DNA of 38,858 bases from Eubacterium sp. (GCA_022764165.1 JALERM010000060.1:1-38858), one strand, 5' to 3'. Positions 1 to 7,713 are shown, counted from the stretch's first letter. The notes: a model not told the origin generated them from the sequence alone. Numbers and translations: made by a program.

Positions 1-861
1 CAGTTAACCACTTATGACGATCTGCTTGGCATCAGTGAACCAGATGATGCTGGAATGGACAAAGTAATCGAGGTTCCGTTGACGGAATTGTTCCCGTTCA
101 AAAACCATCCGTTTCATGTCCTGGATGATGAAAAGATGGAAGAAACTGTAGAAAGTATCCGGAGTTATGGTGTACTTAATCCGGCACTGGTAAGACCAAG
201 AGCAGAGGGAGGTTATGAACTGGTTGCCGGTCACAGACGGAAAAGAGCCTGTGAGCTGGCAGGCAGGGATACCATGCCGGTGATTGTCCGGGACTATTCG
301 GATGATGAAGCCGTGGTAATCATGGTAGACTCCAACATCCAGAGAGATAACATCCTGCCAAGTGAAAAAGCTTTTGCTTATAAGATGAAACTGGAGGCTT
401 TGAAACATCAGGGAGTGAAATCTGGAACCGGGAGTGATGCCGAGACAGCCGATCTGGTAGGAAAGGAAGCCGGGGACAGCGGAAGAAAGGTACAGAGGTA
501 TATCAGGCTGACGGAACTTCTTCCGGAATTGCTGGAACTGGTAGACAGAGGAAAGATTAAAGTTTCTCCAGCGGTCTCTCTTTCTTATCTTTCAAAAGAA
601 GAACAGGAATGGGTACTGCAGTGCGTTGTCGGGAGAGCAGCATCTGTAAGCGGAACAATGGCAGATCAACTGAAAAAGCACAGTGAAGAGGGAAAACTGA
701 CGGAGCTTGCTGTGGAACTGATCTTGTGCGAAGAAAAGAAAGAAACGGGAAAAGTAACGCTTCCGGGTAAAGTGAAGCAGTATTTTCCGAAAGGTTACAG
801 TAACCAACAGATAGAACAGGTCATTTTTGAATTGCTTGAGAACTGGAAAAACAGCCAGTAA
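1..861 (+). CDS. parB: ParB-like partition protein (5' end outside window)
   Basis: ParB/Spo0J-type centromere-binding protein, the partition partner of a ParA ATPase that usually lies just upstream in these ICEs. The frame is open from base 1 and the first visible residues (QLTTYDDLLGI) continue into the ATG at 55, so the true start lies before the window and ATG 55 is internal. The visible 286 residues hold a ParB/Srx nucleotide-binding box, with GHRRKRA at visible residues 77-83. This is followed by a helical segment with the usual 'NIQRDNILPSEKA' stretch and an HTH-like part around 'KVQRYIRLTELLPEL'. The stop is 24 bases before the next start, which suggests co-transcription with the replication initiator. 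The family is clear; the DNA target cannot be seen here. Confidence 0.93.
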   Translation, partial: QLTTYDDLLGISEPDDAGMDKVIEVPLTELFPFKNHPFHVLDDEKMEETVESIRSYGVLNPALVRPRAEGGYELVAGHRRKRACELAGRDTMPVIVRDYSDDEAVVIMVDSNIQRDNILPSEKAFAYKMKLEALKHQGVKSGTGSDAETADLVGKEAGDSGRKVQRYIRLTELLPELLELVDRGKIKVSPAVSLSYLSKEEQEWVLQCVVGRAASVSGTMADQLKKHSEEGKLTELAVELILCEEKKETGKVTLPGKVKQYFPKGYSNQQIEQVIFELLENWKNSQ

Positions 862-885
862 GAAATGGGAAGGAGGGAAAGCAAA

Positions 886-1461
886 ATGGCAAAACACGAT
901 GTTGAATTTGATTATTTCCATGGTTATGAGTCGGAGCAGTTTGCTTTTTACCGTATTCCCAAAGTATTGTTCACAGATGACTATTTTAAGGATCTTTCCA
1001 GCGATGCCAAAGTTCTATATGGCCTGATGCTGGACAGGATGTCCTTATCCATCAAAAACAACTGGATTGACGAGGAGGACAGGGTGTACATCATCTTTAC
1101 TCTGGAGCAGGTCATGCAGTATATGAATTGCGGAAAGGATAAGGGAGTAAAAATTCTTGCCGAGCTGGATACCGGAAAAGGGATTGGCCTGATTGAGCGT
1201 GTTAAGCGTGGATTAGGTAAACCTGCCATTATTTATGTGAAAAGTTTTCTGATTAAGGACAGACAGGAGTGCAAGGAGTCTGCTGATGAGAAAGAAAATT
1301 ACGAGTCCGCTGAAGAAAATCAGGAAGCCGAAGCAGCCGAAGTCAAGACTTCTGAAAAACCGAAGTCTGGAGTTCTGGAAAACCGAAGTCTGGAGGTCGG
1401 AAAAACCGAAGTCCGGAAGTCGGAAAAACCGAAGTGCAGAGGTCGGGAAAACCGACCCTAA
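886..1461 (+). CDS. Replication initiator, RepA_N-type N-terminal part (frame 1)
   Basis: N-terminal half of a RepA_N-like initiator: 'FAFYRIPKVLFTDDYFKDLS' followed by 'DAKVLYGLMLDRMSLS' is the hallmark of the family. It would bind DNA and open the element's plasmid-form origin. Start chosen at ATG 886 because AGGAGG (871-876) sits nine bases upstream; the ATG at 865 has no such site. The winged-helix region spans about residues 10-125 and is followed by an acidic linker that runs into a 22-24-bp repeat tract. The frame ends at TAA 1459-1461, well short of a full initiator. The missing C-terminal part continues in the next frame (1286-1939), so this is half of a split gene unless frameshifting or repeat change restores it. 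Confidence 0.85.
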   Translation: MAKHDVEFDYFHGYESEQFAFYRIPKVLFTDDYFKDLSSDAKVLYGLMLDRMSLSIKNNWIDEEDRVYIIFTLEQVMQYMNCGKDKGVKILAELDTGKGIGLIERVKRGLGKPAIIYVKSFLIKDRQECKESADEKENYESAEENQEAEAAEVKTSEKPKSGVLENRSLEVGKTEVRKSEKPKCRGRENRP

Positions 1462-1939
1462 TAATACTTATATTAACAAGAATTATATGAGTAATACTGA
1501 TCTTATCAATCCATCAGTGGAAATGCAGGGAAACAGGACAGAAGATAGGATGGATGCGATGGCTGTCATACAGGCATATACCGATATTGTGAAAACCAAT
1601 ATTGATTATGACATTTTAATCCAGGGATGCAGGACTGGTGACCGTGAGTACATAGACGAGATCGTAGAGCTTTTGGTTGAGACTATCAGCATTGACCGGG
1701 AGGCCGTTATGATCAGCGGGGCTGAATATCCGTATCAGTTTGTAAAAAATAAGCTTCTGAAGGTAAATTATTCCCATATCCAGTATGTGCTTGAATGCCT
1801 GCATGACACGACAACAAAAGTCCGGAATGTAAAAGCGTATTTGCTGACCTGCCTGTTTAATGCCCCAAGCACGATTGGAAATTACTACAGGGCAGAGGTC
1901 AACCATGATATGTATGGAGGAGGTTGGAGCAATGGTTAA
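1286..1939 (+). CDS. Replication initiator C-terminal part, DUF6017-like (frame 2)
   Basis: C-terminal domain of the same initiator, read one base forward of the N-terminal half. 'VIQAYTDIVKTNIDYDILIQ', 'HIQYVLECLHDTTTKVRNVKAYLL' and 'NAPSTIGNYYRAEVNHDMYG' match the conserved tail of RepA proteins from clostridial ICEs (DUF6017 as I recall it). The nominal ATG at 1286 lies inside the repeat linker and has no convincing ribosome binding site, so independent translation is doubtful. The likely original gene is 886-1939. The frames overlap from 1286 to 1461. A +1 slip at CCC-TAA (1456-1461) or a change of one 23-bp repeat unit would join the two halves. Its stop overlaps the next start by eight bases. 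Confidence 0.8.
   Translation: MRKKITSPLKKIRKPKQPKSRLLKNRSLEFWKTEVWRSEKPKSGSRKNRSAEVGKTDPNNTYINKNYMSNTDLINPSVEMQGNRTEDRMDAMAVIQAYTDIVKTNIDYDILIQGCRTGDREYIDEIVELLVETISIDREAVMISGAEYPYQFVKNKLLKVNYSHIQYVLECLHDTTTKVRNVKAYLLTCLFNAPSTIGNYYRAEVNHDMYGGGWSNG
1354..1458 (+). repeat. 22-24-bp tandem repeats inside the initiator gene (candidate origin iterons)
   Basis: Four imperfect direct repeats of about 23 bp with core GAAAAACCGAAGTC: 1354-1377 (24), 1378-1399 (22), 1400-1422 (23), 1423-1445 (23), plus a partial unit at 1446-1458. Because the unit is not a multiple of three, all frames give related Lys/Glu/Ser-rich peptides. RepA_N plasmids are known to keep their origin in repeats in the middle of the rep gene, so these may be iterons. 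The tract is also where the reading frame is lost. Confidence 0.75.
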
Positions 1940-2267
1940 GGAAATTTGGAAAAAAGTAATATGGCCGGTGATGGCAGTCCTTTTTCTGGCAATGGTTTTC
2001 CGGCCACTGTGTATCGAAGAGGACGGCATTGATTACTGGAAACTGCTGTTCCTGATGGGAATACCGTTTGGGGTGCAGAAGATGTTTGTCTGGTTGATAC
2101 CCAGCGGTTACGGTATTGGTGAAACAGCTGGTATATTTGCATTGAACCTGTTGGTCGGTGGTATTATCGGTGGCTTCATACTGGTATGGCGTTTACTGGA
2201 AGCGGTTTTTATACTGGCAAAGGGACTTGTTTCGGGAGTTACACGAATGACTGGTGTGTGTCGGTAA
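1932..2267 (+). CDS. Small membrane protein, DUF6050-like
   Basis: Protein of 111 residues with about three hydrophobic segments: near 9-26, around 37-57 ('LLFLMGIPFGVQKMFVWLIP'), and 'IFALNLLVGGIIGGFILVW' near 67-86. It resembles the small membrane family I recall as DUF6050, which follows the initiator in Tn1549-like ICEs; its function is unknown. Start at ATG 1932 is preferred because a GGAGGAGG-like tract lies just upstream and it overlaps the previous stop (ATGGTTAA), a typical coupling arrangement. The in-frame upstream codons to 1860 lie inside the initiator gene and are unlikely to be used. Confidence 0.7.
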   Translation: MVKEIWKKVIWPVMAVLFLAMVFRPLCIEEDGIDYWKLLFLMGIPFGVQKMFVWLIPSGYGIGETAGIFALNLLVGGIIGGFILVWRLLEAVFILAKGLVSGVTRMTGVCR

Positions 2268-2290
2268 ATTGAATGAAACGGAGGTCTGAG

Positions 2291-2578
2291 ATGGACAGAA
2301 AATTAATGGAGCAGATGTTTTATGAAGGCGTCATGCCAAGAGAGCAGTGCTGCCCCCGAAAGAAAGAATATCATGATACCATGAAATTGTGCAATACCGT
2401 GGAAGTGGAGTTTGCCAGCCATCTATCCCCGGAACTGGCACAGATGTTTCAGGATTACAAAGACTATTCAGCACAGCTTACTGCCATGGAAAACGGGGAG
2501 CATTTTATTCAGGGAATGGCAATGGGGATACGCCTCACAGCGGAGGCATTTACACTGGAAGATAATAAAACAGAATAA
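2291..2578 (+). CDS. Small cytoplasmic protein, DUF6809-like
   Basis: Protein of 95 residues starting MDRKLMEQMFYEG. It is helical and acidic, with no membrane segment. 'FIQGMAMGIRLTAEAF' near the end matches a small family (DUF6809 as I recall) that recurs in the regulatory region of clostridial ICEs. Function unknown. ATG 2291 is chosen because CGGAGG lies seven bases upstream; the in-frame ATG at 2273 lies before that site and would place it inside the coding region. It begins 23 bases after the preceding gene and ends just before a terminator-like hairpin. Confidence 0.7.
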   Translation: MDRKLMEQMFYEGVMPREQCCPRKKEYHDTMKLCNTVEVEFASHLSPELAQMFQDYKDYSAQLTAMENGEHFIQGMAMGIRLTAEAFTLEDNKTE

Positions 2579-2590
2579 CCCATGAAGGAG

Positions 2591-2622
2591 AAGCAGCCGG
2601 TTTACTGATCTGGTTGCTTTTT
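2591..2622 (+). terminator. Rho-independent terminator-like hairpin
   Basis: AAGCAGCCGG (2591-2600) pairs with CTGGTTGCTT (2610-2619), including G-U pairs. A short T tract to 2622 follows. It lies 12 bases after the DUF6809-like stop, so it would end or attenuate the parB-rep transcript. Confidence 0.55.
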
Positions 2623-2658
2623 CTCTGTCTATGAGGCCATGGAGCAAGGAGAATGAAG

Positions 2659-2796
2659 ATGGAGATTGTGTTGTTAGGTGTGATCATTGTCACCTTCCTG
2701 TTTTTTGTATTTCTGGTATGCTGTTTGTTTCTGTCAGCAAAAGAACTGGAAGAGAAAATAGGGAATCTTGGATATGAAAAAAAAGAGAGGAATTGA
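2659..2796 (+). CDS. Short single-pass membrane peptide (45 aa)
   Basis: ORF of 45 residues starting MEIVLLGVIIVTFLFFVFLV: one strong transmembrane helix (residues 3-24) followed by a charged tail with 'SAKELEEKIG'. AAGGAG (2646-2651) is seven bases before ATG 2659; the in-frame ATG at 2653 is too close to it. The 3' end overlaps the alternative TTG/ATG starts of the XRE gene but ends before its preferred ATG. Short one-helix proteins of this kind (DUF3789-like) are common in such ICEs, but I cannot make a firm family call. Confidence 0.5.
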   Translation: MEIVLLGVIIVTFLFFVFLVCCLFLSAKELEEKIGNLGYEKKERN

Positions 2797-2800
2797 ACAG

Positions 2801-3097
2801 ATGGATGTAGCAGAAAAAATCAGATATTTTCGTCAACAAAAAGGGTTGTCGCAGGAACAGCTTGGGAAAAGAGCAGGCATTCACGAAAACACCATCCGGA
2901 AGTATGAACTGGGTATAAGAAAACCAAAGCTTGACCAGTTAAAGAAGATAGCCGGTGGACTTGGGGTTAGTGTAATAGAATTTATAGATATTGAGATTGA
3001 GAATGAAGCGGATTTGATTGCAGTGTTGAAAAAAATCAGTCCGTTTTTTAAATGGGAAAACATCGGAAGAATATTGGAACAGGGGGAACAGAGATGA
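2801..3097 (+). CDS. XRE-family HTH transcriptional regulator
   Basis: Protein of 98 residues from ATG 2801. A Cro/C1-type helix-turn-helix occupies about residues 5-60: 'IRYFRQQKGLSQEQLGKRAG' then 'HENTIRKYELGIRKPKLDQL'. A short tail follows. It probably controls nearby ICE genes; no operator could be assigned. GAGAGG (2785-2790) precedes ATG 2801; longer in-frame starts exist (TTG 2768, ATG 2774) but overlap the preceding small ORF. Its stop overlaps the next start as ATGA, so the two genes are translationally coupled. Confidence 0.85.
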   Translation: MDVAEKIRYFRQQKGLSQEQLGKRAGIHENTIRKYELGIRKPKLDQLKKIAGGLGVSVIEFIDIEIENEADLIAVLKKISPFFKWENIGRILEQGEQR

Positions 3098-3891
3098 TTG
3101 TAGTTTATTTTCTGGCAGCGCAGGTAGTTATGGCATTGTTTTTTTATCCATTGTTGGTTGTCGGTAAAAGGGCAGATGAGGAAATGGGGATTTTATTTGA
3201 ACGTAGATTTCAGGAGAATGAGAAGAAAGAATTGGAGGATAAGATGGAGTCACAGAGAGATGTTTTAAGAACGATTGAGAAAGAGATCAGCAAGGGGAGC
3301 GCACCGGTACATTTTGAAGGAATGGAATTTGAGAAAGACAGTTACCATCTGGTTGACAGTCAGGCAAAAATGAACCTGCTTCTTGATTATTTTTTCCGTG
3401 TTGGAGAGTATGGAGGTATTGCTGGCAAGCTGCTGAAAAGCAATGTTTACATGGATGCTGCAGGAAAAAAGCCGACCTTCCGGACAGCAAAATCAGAGTT
3501 TGACAGAAAACGGATGGAAATGGCGGCAAAGCAGTGGATTAAGAAAAAACAGCCATCTTTTGACGGGGATGTGTATGTAGAAAATGTGAAGTGTGTCCTG
3601 AGTCTGACAGAGGAAGAAATGGAAAAGAGAAAATGCAGGGTAAATGGAGAAGAAACTACGGCACTGATCTTCAGCAGAAAGCATCTGGCAGCATTGTATT
3701 TGCAGTGCCTGATGTACCGGAAAGAATTAGCATTGCAAAAAGGTAGTCTGGAAGATGTGTCGGAGATCTGTAACCGGATTTATCGGTTGGAGGATGTGGA
3801 TGTGCTGTTTCAGTGTATGATGATGGACATGGCAAATTGGGAGAATGATAAGCTATATGTTCAATTTGTGACGATATTCCTGATAGGGTAA
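3094..3891 (+). CDS. Unrecognised membrane-anchored protein
   Basis: Protein of 265 residues that I do not recognise. Residues 3-23 form one hydrophobic helix ('IVVYFLAAQVVMALFFYPLLV'), followed by a charged, likely coiled-coil stretch (about 25-65) and a soluble alpha-rich remainder. Start at ATG 3094 follows AGGGGG and overlaps the XRE stop, so the pair is probably an operon. The last residues ('LYVQFVTIFLIG') read like an abrupt tail, and the sequence turns AT-rich directly after the stop. The gene may therefore have been cut when the downstream cargo block was inserted; that is inference. Confidence 0.6.
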   Translation: MIVVYFLAAQVVMALFFYPLLVVGKRADEEMGILFERRFQENEKKELEDKMESQRDVLRTIEKEISKGSAPVHFEGMEFEKDSYHLVDSQAKMNLLLDYFFRVGEYGGIAGKLLKSNVYMDAAGKKPTFRTAKSEFDRKRMEMAAKQWIKKKQPSFDGDVYVENVKCVLSLTEEEMEKRKCRVNGEETTALIFSRKHLAALYLQCLMYRKELALQKGSLEDVSEICNRIYRLEDVDVLFQCMMMDMANWENDKLYVQFVTIFLIG

Positions 3892-3905
3892 AACTGAATT
3901 TCAAT

Positions 3906-3934
3906 ATGACAATAAAAGTGGTTTATAGTAGAAT
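3906..3934 (+). promoter_or_regulatory. Sigma-A-type promoter for the cargo nuclease-like gene
   Basis: -35 ATGACA (3906-3911), 17-base spacer, -10 TAGAAT (3929-3934). The expected start is near 3941, giving a leader of about 65 bases before ATG 4006. It lies exactly at the switch to AT-rich sequence. Confidence 0.6.
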
Positions 3935-4005
3935 ATATACAGATACTTTAGAAGGTGGAAGCAATAGATAAAGAATCCATTGATGAAAAGAGAGGAAATT
4001 GCCAC

Positions 4006-5640
4006 ATGAATGAATATGAATTGCTAGGCGGTCTGCATGAATTAATCGATGCAGATGTAGATAAGAAAGTTGCTGAATGGTTAGATAAGCACAATGTAAA
4101 TTATTGGTTGCTATACCCACTAGCAATGATAGAATTGGGGGTTATGAATAATGATCCAGAGACAACTGAAAATTTGTTGAAAAGATGTGTTACCTCTTTC
4201 GTATATGCAAAAGCAATTAATAACGGAAGAAAACTATATTTAAAGAAGTTCAATATACCAGGTCTTAAAAGGTATATGAAGGAATACGAAAATGTATTAC
4301 TTCCAATATTTCAGAACTATAGATTTTCTAGGGAAATAAATGATATTAATCCGGTATCCAAAGCTAAGTTGACACAAATTGATGTGCATAGGTATCAGGT
4401 GACAACATCGCTGGTTACTGATAAATATCAAGAAGAAAATTTTTATTTTTATGGAGTGGACGATCCAAAAAGCAGCGAGATTGAAAGGAAGCAAGCATTA
4501 GATCTACATTTAAAATTTTGGAATAAAATAATTTTAGAACAGAAGATAATTAGTAAGTTGGAAAAAAATATAGATGATGATTTATATCAAGGATGCATTA
4601 AGATTGTTGAAAAGGATATAGATAAATGGGCATCAAATGTGAGAAGTGCAGTCTTTGACAATCCTAGGCAGATTATCCACGTTATTGCTTTTTTTTACTA
4701 TCAATCACTGCTTAGGTCGATAAGCATCCGAATTGGTACATTGTATGGAGAAGAATATATAGATAATGCGCCGGATATTATTATGGTATTTGATAAAATG
4801 CAGTGTATACGTGACATTACATCAAGCAGTAACTTAAATATAAAAAAGGTCGAGCGTATAGTCGAGTATTTTATCAATAGAGGAAATACAAATATATTAG
4901 AATTTCCACTGTTTGAAATAGAAGACAAATTGGTTACTATTCCTTCATTATTCCTTGTGAATGATTGGCAATTTACAATAGTAAACGGACATTATGCGAA
5001 AAATATACCAATAAAAAATAGAGAAAAGACCTTGTCAATTGTTACAGAAGGCCGAATAGAAAAAACATTACAAGATGTGTCTAATATTGCAACTGTAAAA
5101 ACTAAACCATATTCCTATAAAGATGCTAATGGTGAGCTTCAATGTAGTGATATTGACTTTGCTATTTATGATAAAATACGAAACATTATTCTAGTTATTG
5201 AGGCAAAATGGATAGATAAGCATTACAGTGATGAAATAGATAAGCGATATGGAATGATATTCAAAACATTGAATGGTATCTTTACAAAACAGATAAAAAA
5301 ACATAGAGAATTTTTAAGCCAAAGAGAAAACATTGATTTTATATTTGAAGATGATGAAAGATATATTCGAAGTGAAATGGAACCTCAAATATACTATTTG
5401 GCCGTGGATAAGAGAAATCAAATGCATATTGATGAGATGCACATGATTTCAGAGTACATGATGATTTACTTTTTGAAAAAGTATTCGAAAAATCATGAGT
5501 TAAATTTACTTGATTTATGGAAGGAAATCAGTAGCCTAAAAACTAAGTTTGAATACATAATAACATCTTCTGATTTTTATGAAATAAAAGTGGGAGAAGA
5601 TATAGTTTTGGTTGGAAAAGATGATTTATTTTGGGAATAG
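4006..5640 (+). CDS. PD-(D/E)XK nuclease-like protein, possible defence gene
   Basis: Protein of 544 residues with no family I can name. The C-terminal third carries a restriction-nuclease-like signature: D384 in 'SDIDFAIYD', 14 residues, then E399-A-K401 in 'ILVIEAKW'. This spacing and the hydrophobic strands around it fit the PD-(D/E)XK fold (D...ExK). The first ~350 residues are helical and charged with no visible enzyme motif. ATG 4006 is chosen because AGAGGA (3991-3996) lies nine bases upstream; a GTG at 3955 is in frame but less well placed. The gene is AT-rich compared with the ICE backbone and has its own promoter, as expected for acquired cargo. A role against phage or foreign DNA is inference; linkage to the downstream peptide operon is possible but unproven. 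Confidence 0.65.
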   Translation: MNEYELLGGLHELIDADVDKKVAEWLDKHNVNYWLLYPLAMIELGVMNNDPETTENLLKRCVTSFVYAKAINNGRKLYLKKFNIPGLKRYMKEYENVLLPIFQNYRFSREINDINPVSKAKLTQIDVHRYQVTTSLVTDKYQEENFYFYGVDDPKSSEIERKQALDLHLKFWNKIILEQKIISKLEKNIDDDLYQGCIKIVEKDIDKWASNVRSAVFDNPRQIIHVIAFFYYQSLLRSISIRIGTLYGEEYIDNAPDIIMVFDKMQCIRDITSSSNLNIKKVERIVEYFINRGNTNILEFPLFEIEDKLVTIPSLFLVNDWQFTIVNGHYAKNIPIKNREKTLSIVTEGRIEKTLQDVSNIATVKTKPYSYKDANGELQCSDIDFAIYDKIRNIILVIEAKWIDKHYSDEIDKRYGMIFKTLNGIFTKQIKKHREFLSQRENIDFIFEDDERYIRSEMEPQIYYLAVDKRNQMHIDEMHMISEYMMIYFLKKYSKNHELNLLDLWKEISSLKTKFEYIITSSDFYEIKVGEDIVLVGKDDLFWE

Positions 5641-5717
5641 TTAATAGCTTTATATAGAGAAATGTTAAATAATTTTATGTTAGTTTTCTTGTTGAAAAGA
5701 ACGCCGTGTGGTAACAT

Positions 5718-5723
5718 TATAAT
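5718..5723 (+). promoter_or_regulatory. -10-like TATAAT before the graspetide operon
   Basis: A perfect TATAAT lies 35 bases before ATG 5759 in the gap after the nuclease-like gene. No good -35 sits at 17 bases; TTGAAA at 5692-5697 gives a 20-base spacer. The promoter call is therefore tentative. Confidence 0.35.
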
Positions 5724-5758
5724 AGAAGAAAATAACGTTAAGAAATAAGGAGGTGTCT

Positions 5759-6667
5759 ATGGGACGAAAAAGAATATTAATAATTACGAGTTCCATAGAT
5801 GAAACTGCTTCATATATTGTTAGTAGATATTCAAATGTTGCAGATTTTTTTCGAGTGGATGTTGACAATTTTGGAAAGTATAGGTTCCATGTTGATAATA
5901 AAGGATGGAGTATTTCTAACGACTATTCTATAGTGGCTTCTACTGATGTTTATTCTATTTATTATAGAAAGCCTATGTTACCGGATTTGAGCTCATATAA
6001 TTCTCAATATCATTTGATGATTCAGAGAGACATTATTTCAGTAATCAATGGAATTGTTGACGCCTTTCCGGGAAAAGTCCTCACTAAGCCGTCGATTCTT
6101 CGTAAAACCGAGAATAAAGTTTATCAGTTGATATATGCAGGGAAAAACGGATGGAATATTCCTCAGTCATATATCGGAAATAATAACAATGACTGTAGTA
6201 AGTATGAGGAAGGCGTGTCTATAATAAAACCATTAACGACAGGTAAGACACACGGAAGGAACGGTTGGGAATTATATCAGACCAATATGTTTAGAGGCAT
6301 TGATGAAGATATTAGTCTTACACCGGTATATTTGCAGAATTACATTTCAAAGCAATTTGAAGTGCGTATTACTATTGTAGGAGGACAGGTCTATCCTGTG
6401 CGAATTGACACTCAAAATCAAGTTGATTGGAGAGCAGACTACCATAATCATAGATATACTATAATTACATGTCCGAGAGATGTCCTTATGAGATGTTATC
6501 AGATGATGGAAGATTTTTCCTTGACTTTTGGAGCGTTTGATTTTATTGTAACACCGGAGGGGCAGTGGATATTTCTTGAGGTTAATCCAAATGGACAATG
6601 GCTTTGGCTAGAGCAGAGTCTTGGACTTGACATCTCAAAGAAGATAGTCGAATATCTTATCTGCTGA
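5759..6667 (+). CDS. MvdD-like ATP-grasp ligase, predicted graspetide synthetase
   Basis: Protein of 302 residues of the ATP-grasp superfamily, closest by eye to the MvdC/MvdD/PsnB group. These enzymes form side-chain ester or amide links between Thr/Ser/Lys and Asp/Glu in a precursor peptide. Visible marks are an N-terminal Rossmann-like 'ILIITSS', 'SIIKPLTTGKTHG' with the ATP-contacting Lys, 'VYPVRIDTQ' with 'DWR', and the metal-binding end 'FLEVNPNGQWLW' with E274 and N276. 'NPNGQW' is characteristic of graspetide ligases. Start at ATG 5759 with AAGGAGGT just upstream (5747-5754); GTG 5753 is also in frame. The stop is 19 bases before the membrane protein, and the precursor follows that gene. 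Substrate assignment to the 7714 gene is inferred from adjacency and residue content. Confidence 0.87.
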   Translation: MGRKRILIITSSIDETASYIVSRYSNVADFFRVDVDNFGKYRFHVDNKGWSISNDYSIVASTDVYSIYYRKPMLPDLSSYNSQYHLMIQRDIISVINGIVDAFPGKVLTKPSILRKTENKVYQLIYAGKNGWNIPQSYIGNNNNDCSKYEEGVSIIKPLTTGKTHGRNGWELYQTNMFRGIDEDISLTPVYLQNYISKQFEVRITIVGGQVYPVRIDTQNQVDWRADYHNHRYTIITCPRDVLMRCYQMMEDFSLTFGAFDFIVTPEGQWIFLEVNPNGQWLWLEQSLGLDISKKIVEYLIC

Positions 6668-6686
6668 GCGATGGAAGGAGAGCTAT

Positions 6687-7712
6687 ATGTGGTTTGTAGA
6701 TGTATTATTAAATATTTGGGCGTACCTTCCTGTTTTTGCATTGACAGATGATGTAGGATTTTTAACTTCTAGACATGGTTCGGAGCAATCACACAGATAT
6801 TATTTTAGCCTGATAAGTATTCTTTTTGGTGAAAAAAAGATTCAGCTGATATCATTTCCGATTAAACAACCAGGAGAGAAAATTATTCTATTTCGGATAA
6901 AAAGGCTTTCAGAGATGGATAATTTTACGCTTTCAGATGAAAAAGCGGAACAACTGGAGACAGATTATAAAAGTCATTTTAGCTTGTTAGATGACACAGA
7001 TCAAAATATTGAAAAAGAAGCGTTACTCCGACATTTATCTGAGCAGAAGTCGAGGATAGAAATCAGTTACAATAAAATTAACGCTTTTACAACAATAATT
7101 GTTGCCGTAATACCTATTGCAATTGCATTTATTGATTGGAATACAATCAAATCACTGAATGTAATAGGAATGGTTGTTTTCGTACTATTGATATATGCAA
7201 ATGTAAATTTGTGTGCTTGGATTTTTCAGGCAATTAATGTTAGAGGCTTCATGGCGAGTAGCTTTGGAGATTTAAAGAAAAGTGAGGATAAAACGAAAGA
7301 GCAAAATTGGCAAATTTATTATGACTGGCAGCAAACAAAACGAAAGGCGGATATGTATGTGTCTTTCGTTAAATATACAAAAGTTTGGATAATATCTGCA
7401 ATCATTCTAACGGTAGTCTTCTCTATTGGATTGCCATTTAATGAAAAAAATATTGTAGATACAGTTAACAATCATGTATATACACTTCAGACAGAATTAA
7501 TTGAGAAGACATATGATGAGTCTGCTGTTGCTTGGAGCTTTGTGCTGGCTGAATTACAGACTGATAAATATGCAGAGATGATTATTTTGTATAATGAAGC
7601 TGACGTAAGTGATATCGCAGAAAAACTAGAACAATTCAGACAACAAAGGATTGTTTGGATGACTGATAATACATTGAAGAAAAATGAGATAAAGATAATT
7701 TTGGAGGAATGA
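6687..7712 (+). CDS. Three-helix membrane protein of the graspetide operon
   Basis: Protein of 341 residues without a family I can name. After a soluble N-terminal part (1-130) come two close transmembrane helices ('TTIIVAVIPIAIAFIDW' and 'VIGMVVFVLLIYANVNLCAW'). A charged loop of about 50 residues follows, then a third helix ('IISAIILTVVFSIGLPF'), then a soluble C-terminal domain of about 90 residues. The N-terminal helix feeding into a paired hairpin is reminiscent of SLATT/DUF4231-like membrane proteins, but that is only architectural. It lies between the ATP-grasp gene and the precursor (stop TGA 7710-7712, next ATG 7714), so it belongs to the same operon. Export, immunity or maturation at the membrane are the plausible roles. 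GGAAGGAG lies six bases before ATG 6687. Confidence 0.6.
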   Translation: MWFVDVLLNIWAYLPVFALTDDVGFLTSRHGSEQSHRYYFSLISILFGEKKIQLISFPIKQPGEKIILFRIKRLSEMDNFTLSDEKAEQLETDYKSHFSLLDDTDQNIEKEALLRHLSEQKSRIEISYNKINAFTTIIVAVIPIAIAFIDWNTIKSLNVIGMVVFVLLIYANVNLCAWIFQAINVRGFMASSFGDLKKSEDKTKEQNWQIYYDWQQTKRKADMYVSFVKYTKVWIISAIILTVVFSIGLPFNEKNIVDTVNNHVYTLQTELIEKTYDESAVAWSFVLAELQTDKYAEMIILYNEADVSDIAEKLEQFRQQRIVWMTDNTLKKNEIKIILEE

Positions 7713-7713
7713 T

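Noticed and set aside
6671-6751. 26-codon Cys-containing ORF (MEGELYVVCRC...) right after the ATP-grasp gene
   Set aside because: It overlaps the N-terminus of the membrane protein in another frame, has no RBS of its own and lacks repeat or core features; a chance ORF is more likely.
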